The notes under the pieces were generated by a model, which was given only the letters and a program-made list of their open reading frames with translations, was not told the origin of the DNA and ran no database searches. A DNA stretch of 8,568 nt from an uncultured Planctomycetaceae bacterium (GTDB lineage Bacteria > Planctomycetota > Planctomycetia > Pirellulales > JACPPG01), in assembly GCA_945957305.1 (NCBI GenBank), contig CAMFLN010000089.1:1-8568 (forward strand), written 5' to 3'. Position numbers and translations under genes: made by a program. This document shows, one piece after another, positions 6,109 through 8,568 of the stretch (within the stretch, counting starts at the first letter, position 1; every line of letters begins with the position of its first letter).

Positions 6109-6699
6109 TCAGCGATTCAACATATTCACGGCGGCCAAAATATAGGCCACGCCCGAGTAAATCGTCAAAGCGACGGCCGTCCAGACACTACCGTAGAGGA
6201 GCCATTCAATTTCCGGCGGCGCGGCTTCCGGCAGGTACGAGAGATAGAACAGCGCCACGCCGATGGCCACGCACTGCAGCACCATTTTCAGCTTGCCGGA
6301 CATCGTGGCGGAAAAATCGGCCCCTTGTTGTTCCAGGAAGCTGCGCAGCGCCGTCACGAGCAGCTCGCGCCCCACAATCACCACCACCATCCAAGCCGGC
6401 AGGTAGGTGTGTAGTTCGGGAATCGCCGTGAGAAATATAAAACTGCCGCAAACGATGATCTTGTCGGCAAATGGGTCCAGGATGCGCCCCAGCGTGGTGA
6501 CCATGCCGTAGCGGCGGGCCAAATAACCGTCGACCCAATCGGTCGAGGCCGCCACCAGAAACACGATCAGCGCGGCGAAATAGAATTTTTGCGCGACAAG
6601 CGCAAAGAGAACAACTGACAACAAGAGCCGCATCGCGGTCAGTTGGTTCGGCAGGTTAAACGCCGTAGCTGTCGCCAGGTTCTTCGTGCTCACGGTCAT
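6109..6699 (-). CDS. pgsA: CDP-diacylglycerol--glycerol-3-phosphate 3-phosphatidyltransferase
   Basis: A 196-residue inner-membrane enzyme that makes phosphatidylglycerophosphate from CDP-diacylglycerol and glycerol-3-phosphate, the committed step to phosphatidylglycerol and cardiolipin. The CDP-alcohol phosphotransferase signature is complete: D54-x2-D57-G58-x2-A61-R62-x8-G71-x3-D75-x3-D79, with the four aspartates that bind metal and substrate. It is preceded by NLPNQLTAMRLLL (15-27), typical of the PgsA N-terminus. About five or six hydrophobic helices follow, and the length is normal for the family. Other CDP-alcohol transferases share the signature, but the start, length and rimO neighbour favour PgsA. 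The ATG at 6699 lies 11 bp after the rimO stop, with only a weak GAG-type ribosome binding site, suggesting translational coupling. A run of eight G on the plus strand (6099-6106) lies just beyond its stop. Confidence 0.93.
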   Translation of the reverse strand: MTVSTKNLATATAFNLPNQLTAMRLLLSVVLFALVAQKFYFAALIVFLVAASTDWVDGYLARRYGMVTTLGRILDPFADKIIVCGSFIFLTAIPELHTYLPAWMVVVIVGRELLVTALRSFLEQQGADFSATMSGKLKMVLQCVAIGVALFYLSYLPEAAPPEIEWLLYGSVWTAVALTIYSGVAYILAAVNMLNR

Positions 6700-6710
6700 T
6701 GCCGCGCTCG

Positions 6711-8126
6711 TTATCGTGGTTTGCCAACGGCCGCCGCCACCAGGTCATACCCGTGCGCAGCCACGATCTCGCATTTCACAATCTGCCCCGCACGCAATCC
6801 CTTACCGGAAACATAGACCACGGTATCGACATCCGGTGCGTCCGCATAGGTACGGCCGATCCAAGCTCCTTTTTCCTCGGGAACCGGCCGGTCGAGCAAC
6901 ACATCATAGCTCTGTCCCACGCGCGAGGCACTGAACTCCAGGGCAATTTCCTGTTGCACTCCCATCAGCTCGTCGCGCCGCGCTTCTTTCACCACCGCGT
7001 CGACATGATCGGGGAGGCGTGCCGCCGGCGTATCAGGTTCGAACGAATAGGTAAACACCCCCAGACGCTCGAAGTGTTGCTCGCGGACGAATTCTACCAA
7101 CTCGGCGAATTGCTCGTCAGTCTCGCCCGGGAAGCCAGTAATGAAGGTCGTGCGCATGACCAGGTCGGGGATCGCCTGCCGCAACTTCGCCAGCAACGAC
7201 TCGGTCTCTTGGCGGTTTACGCGGCGTTGCATGCGCCGCAACATAGTGTCGTTGATATGTTGTAGCGGCATGTCCAGATAAGGCACGATCCGCCGAGCCT
7301 TGGCCAGCACGTCGATCAATTCGTCGGTGAAGTACATGGGATACAGGTACATCACGCGGATCCAATCAAGTCCCTCAATTTTGTCGAGCTCGGACAGCAA
7401 CTCTGCCAAACGGGTTTTTCCGTACAGGTCCAGCCCATAATAGGTGGTGTCCTGGGCGACGATGTTCAGCTCGCGGACGCCGTCGGCGGCCAGCTCGCGC
7501 GCTTCGGCCAGCACGTCCTCCATCGGCTTGGTGGCATGTTTGCCGCGCATTTTAGGAATTGCGCAAAACGTGCACAGTCGATCGCACCCCTCCGAGATTT
7601 TCAGATACGCGAAGTGCCGCGGCGTGATTCTTAAACGCGAGCGGTCCGAGAGCGGCGTCGTCGGGGCAGGCTGAAAGACACTCCGCTGCTCGTGCAGACC
7701 GCCGATCAGGCGATCGGCCACCTTGGTCACCGAATCGCGGCCGAAGACGCCGACCAGGTAGTCGATCTCGGGACATTGTTCCAGCAGGGCTTCCTTCTCC
7801 CGCTCGGCCAGGCAGCCCGAGACGATCACCCCCCGTGTCCCACCGCGCCGCTTCAGCTCCAGCATCTCGCGAATCGCGCCGTACGACTCCTGCCGGGCTT
7901 GCTCGATAAATCCACACGTGTTGACGACCACCAGGTCGGCCCCGTCGGGCTCGTGTACCAGGCGATAGCCGTCCAGTTGCAACAGGCCCAGCATGCGCTC
8001 GCTGTCGACCAGATTCTTCGGGCACCCGAGGCTGACGAAGGCATATGTCCCTTTGACACCGTGCGGTGACGATGCCGTTGGGCGTGCGGCCTCGGGCAGG
8101 TTCGGTCGGTCGACGATGGGCAACAA
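6711..8126 (-). CDS. rimO: Ribosomal protein S12 (Asp) methylthiotransferase RimO
   Basis: A 471-residue radical-SAM enzyme that adds a methylthio group to the conserved aspartate of ribosomal protein S12. Three parts are clear. The N-terminal methylthiotransferase domain carries the auxiliary-cluster cysteines Cys35 ([12 protein letters not shown]), Cys71 (NTCGFI) and Cys105 (SGCLAER). The radical-SAM core has C181-x3-C185-x2-C188 ([13 protein letters not shown]). The C-terminal TRAM-like domain (~400-465) follows. SLGCPKN-VDSE and the CTFCAIP-RG region distinguish RimO from the tRNA enzyme MiaB. Full length, no missing motif. The start is TTG at 8126, preceded by AAGGGAG with 9-nt spacing; no in-frame ATG exists between the upstream stop (8160-8162) and the conserved core, so the first ~25 residues are a short nonconserved leader. 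It is probably the first gene of a rimO-pgsA-CPBP transcript. Confidence 0.96.
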   Translation of the reverse strand: MLPIVDRPNLPEAARPTASSPHGVKGTYAFVSLGCPKNLVDSERMLGLLQLDGYRLVHEPDGADLVVVNTCGFIEQARQESYGAIREMLELKRRGGTRGVIVSGCLAEREKEALLEQCPEIDYLVGVFGRDSVTKVADRLIGGLHEQRSVFQPAPTTPLSDRSRLRITPRHFAYLKISEGCDRLCTFCAIPKMRGKHATKPMEDVLAEARELAADGVRELNIVAQDTTYYGLDLYGKTRLAELLSELDKIEGLDWIRVMYLYPMYFTDELIDVLAKARRIVPYLDMPLQHINDTMLRRMQRRVNRQETESLLAKLRQAIPDLVMRTTFITGFPGETDEQFAELVEFVREQHFERLGVFTYSFEPDTPAARLPDHVDAVVKEARRDELMGVQQEIALEFSASRVGQSYDVLLDRPVPEEKGAWIGRTYADAPDVDTVVYVSGKGLRAGQIVKCEIVAAHGYDLVAAAVGKPR

Positions 8127-8135
8127 GTGCGCTAG

Positions 8136-8142
8136 CTCCCTT
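8136..8142 (-). promoter_or_regulatory. Ribosome binding site supporting a TTG start for rimO
   Basis: AAGGGAG on the minus strand, 9 nt before the TTG at 8126. The next codon is also TTG, so either could be used. No ATG is available in frame upstream. Confidence 0.65.
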
Positions 8143-8193
8143 GTGAAGGACTGGAGACTTTACATTCCGTGCGAAAACGGGCGCCCGGTGTTG

Positions 8194-8212
8194 ACGGGCC
8201 AATTCGGCCCGT
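8194..8212 (-). promoter_or_regulatory. Inverted repeat in the rimO leader
   Basis: ACGGGCC (8194-8200) and GGCCCGT (8206-8212) form perfect 7-bp arms around AATTC, about 67 bp before the rimO start. It could be an mRNA hairpin in the leader or a protein-binding dyad. No T-run follows on either strand. Confidence 0.35.
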
Positions 8213-8359
8213 AGCGAGTGTGCGCGAGTTTTTCGACCATTCTGTTTACGCCGAAAAGCTTCTGGGGAAATGGATTTGGGTTCCGCAGCAGCAGCCAGCT
8301 GCTCCCATTGTCAACGAGGGAGCGAACCTGACAAGACCGACTGCGGCGACGGTGACATT

Positions 8360-8385
8360 TTCAAGCATCTCATTCAAGCATCTCA
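8360..8385 (+). repeat. Perfect 13-bp tandem duplication
   Basis: TTCAAGCATCTCA occurs twice head to tail (8360-8372 and 8373-8385) with no mismatch. Thirteen bases is not a multiple of three, so the duplication shifts every reading frame here, which argues against intact coding function or suggests a recent slippage event. Confidence 0.85.
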
Positions 8386-8485
8386 CGCCGGCGAGTTTGC
8401 GCGGCCTGCGTTCGCTTATGAGCGGGCAATCCGCGAGAGTCCCCGCTTGGCTGAAAACTTCTGGAATTGGCGACGAGAATAATTA

Positions 8486-8505
8486 TAGTGTACATAAGTA
8501 TACTA
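8486..8505 (+). promoter_or_regulatory. Operator-like dyad and promoter before the 8523 gene
   Basis: TAGTGTACATAAGTATACTA consists of two 8-bp half-sites (one mismatch) around ATAA, in a markedly AT-rich block within GC-rich DNA. TATACT (8499-8504) inside it matches five of six -10 bases, about 19 bp before the ATG at 8523. A repressor bound here would cover the promoter. The length and symmetry fit a dimeric helix-turn-helix regulator; the family cannot be told. Confidence 0.5.
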
Positions 8506-8522
8506 ATTAGTGGAGGGGCAAG

Positions 8523-8568
8523 ATGCTCGCCGACATACCCGCCGAAGAACTGGGAGATTGTCTGGATC
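8523..8568 (+). CDS. Start of an unidentified gene, cut by the window end
   Basis: Fifteen complete codons are visible, MLADIPAEELGDCLD, starting at an ATG preceded by the strong ribosome binding site GGAGGGG (8512-8518). The acidic, helical start is consistent with a soluble cytoplasmic protein, but is too short to identify. The strong site, the AT-rich upstream promoter and the dyad make it likely that this is a real and regulated gene. Confidence 0.6.
   Translation, partial: MLADIPAEELGDCLD

Larger units (their letters stand above)
8127..8522. other. 396-bp divergent spacer upstream of rimO, no supported gene
   Basis: Separates rimO (minus) from a new plus-strand gene at 8523. It holds a perfect 7-bp hairpin (8194-8212), a 13-bp tandem repeat (8360-8385) and an AT-rich operator-like block (8480-8510). 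A plus-strand GTG frame (8169-8510) and a minus-strand GTG frame (8246-8386, 46 residues with three consecutive Cys) are open, but neither has a ribosome binding site or a recognisable family. The sequence may be a long rimO leader, a decayed gene, or a dispersed element. Confidence 0.45.

Noticed and set aside
4955..8126. A new defence or immunity system built around the CPBP (Abi-like) protease
   Set aside because: The neighbours are housekeeping genes (rimO, pgsA), and no toxin, nuclease or bacteriocin peptide is seen next to it.
8169..8510. 113-codon plus-strand frame upstream of the last gene
   Set aside because: GTG start without ribosome binding site, contains the 13-bp tandem repeat, and its end overlaps the AT-rich promoter and operator block of the 8523 gene.

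Overview
This window looks like a fragment of a GC-rich bacterial chromosome, most likely a planctomycete (Pirellulales-like). The inference rests on the gene set: a secreted sialate O-acetylesterase-type (SASA) hydrolase, a Gfo/Idh/MocA oxidoreductase, a CPBP protease, an M28 glutaminyl-cyclase-like protein and two small membrane proteins I do not recognise. No rRNA or other strict taxonomic marker is present. The first 24 bases are not biological: they match the 3' end of the Nextera/Tn5 transposase adaptor, so the window begins at an untrimmed read or contig edge.

Layout. Bases 25-786 (minus strand) hold the N-terminal 254 residues of a secreted SGNH/SASA esterase, cut off by the adaptor just before its next expected conserved block. 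After a 269-bp divergent spacer, the plus strand carries a membrane-anchored M28/glutaminyl-cyclase-like enzyme (1056-2054) and, 12 bp later, a small three-helix membrane protein (2067-2534), probably one transcript. After a 310-bp spacer of doubtful coding value comes a second unknown membrane protein (2845-3495). It converges on a minus-strand Gfo/Idh/MocA oxidoreductase (3702-4802). The 206-bp convergent spacer contains a hairpin and two copies of a REP-like palindrome in opposite orientation.

Bases 4955-8126 (minus strand) form a probable operon read from right to left: rimO (ribosomal protein S12 methylthiotransferase, TTG start), then pgsA (phosphatidylglycerophosphate synthase) 11 bp later, then a CPBP-family intramembrane protease with an unusual Ala/Asp/Pro-rich insertion. 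RimO acts on translation, PgsA on anionic phospholipid synthesis, and the CPBP protein in the membrane; they are linked by position rather than by a shared pathway.

Bases 8127-8522 contain no gene I can support. They hold a hairpin, a perfect 13-bp tandem repeat, and an AT-rich dyad that looks like an operator/promoter in front of a new plus-strand gene starting at 8523, of which only 15 codons are visible.

No defence system, mobile element, CRISPR array, tRNA or rRNA was seen. Most of the window is ordinary chromosomal housekeeping and accessory content. The points most worth a second look are the adaptor, the inverted palindrome pair, the CPBP insertion, and the rimO/8523 intergenic region.
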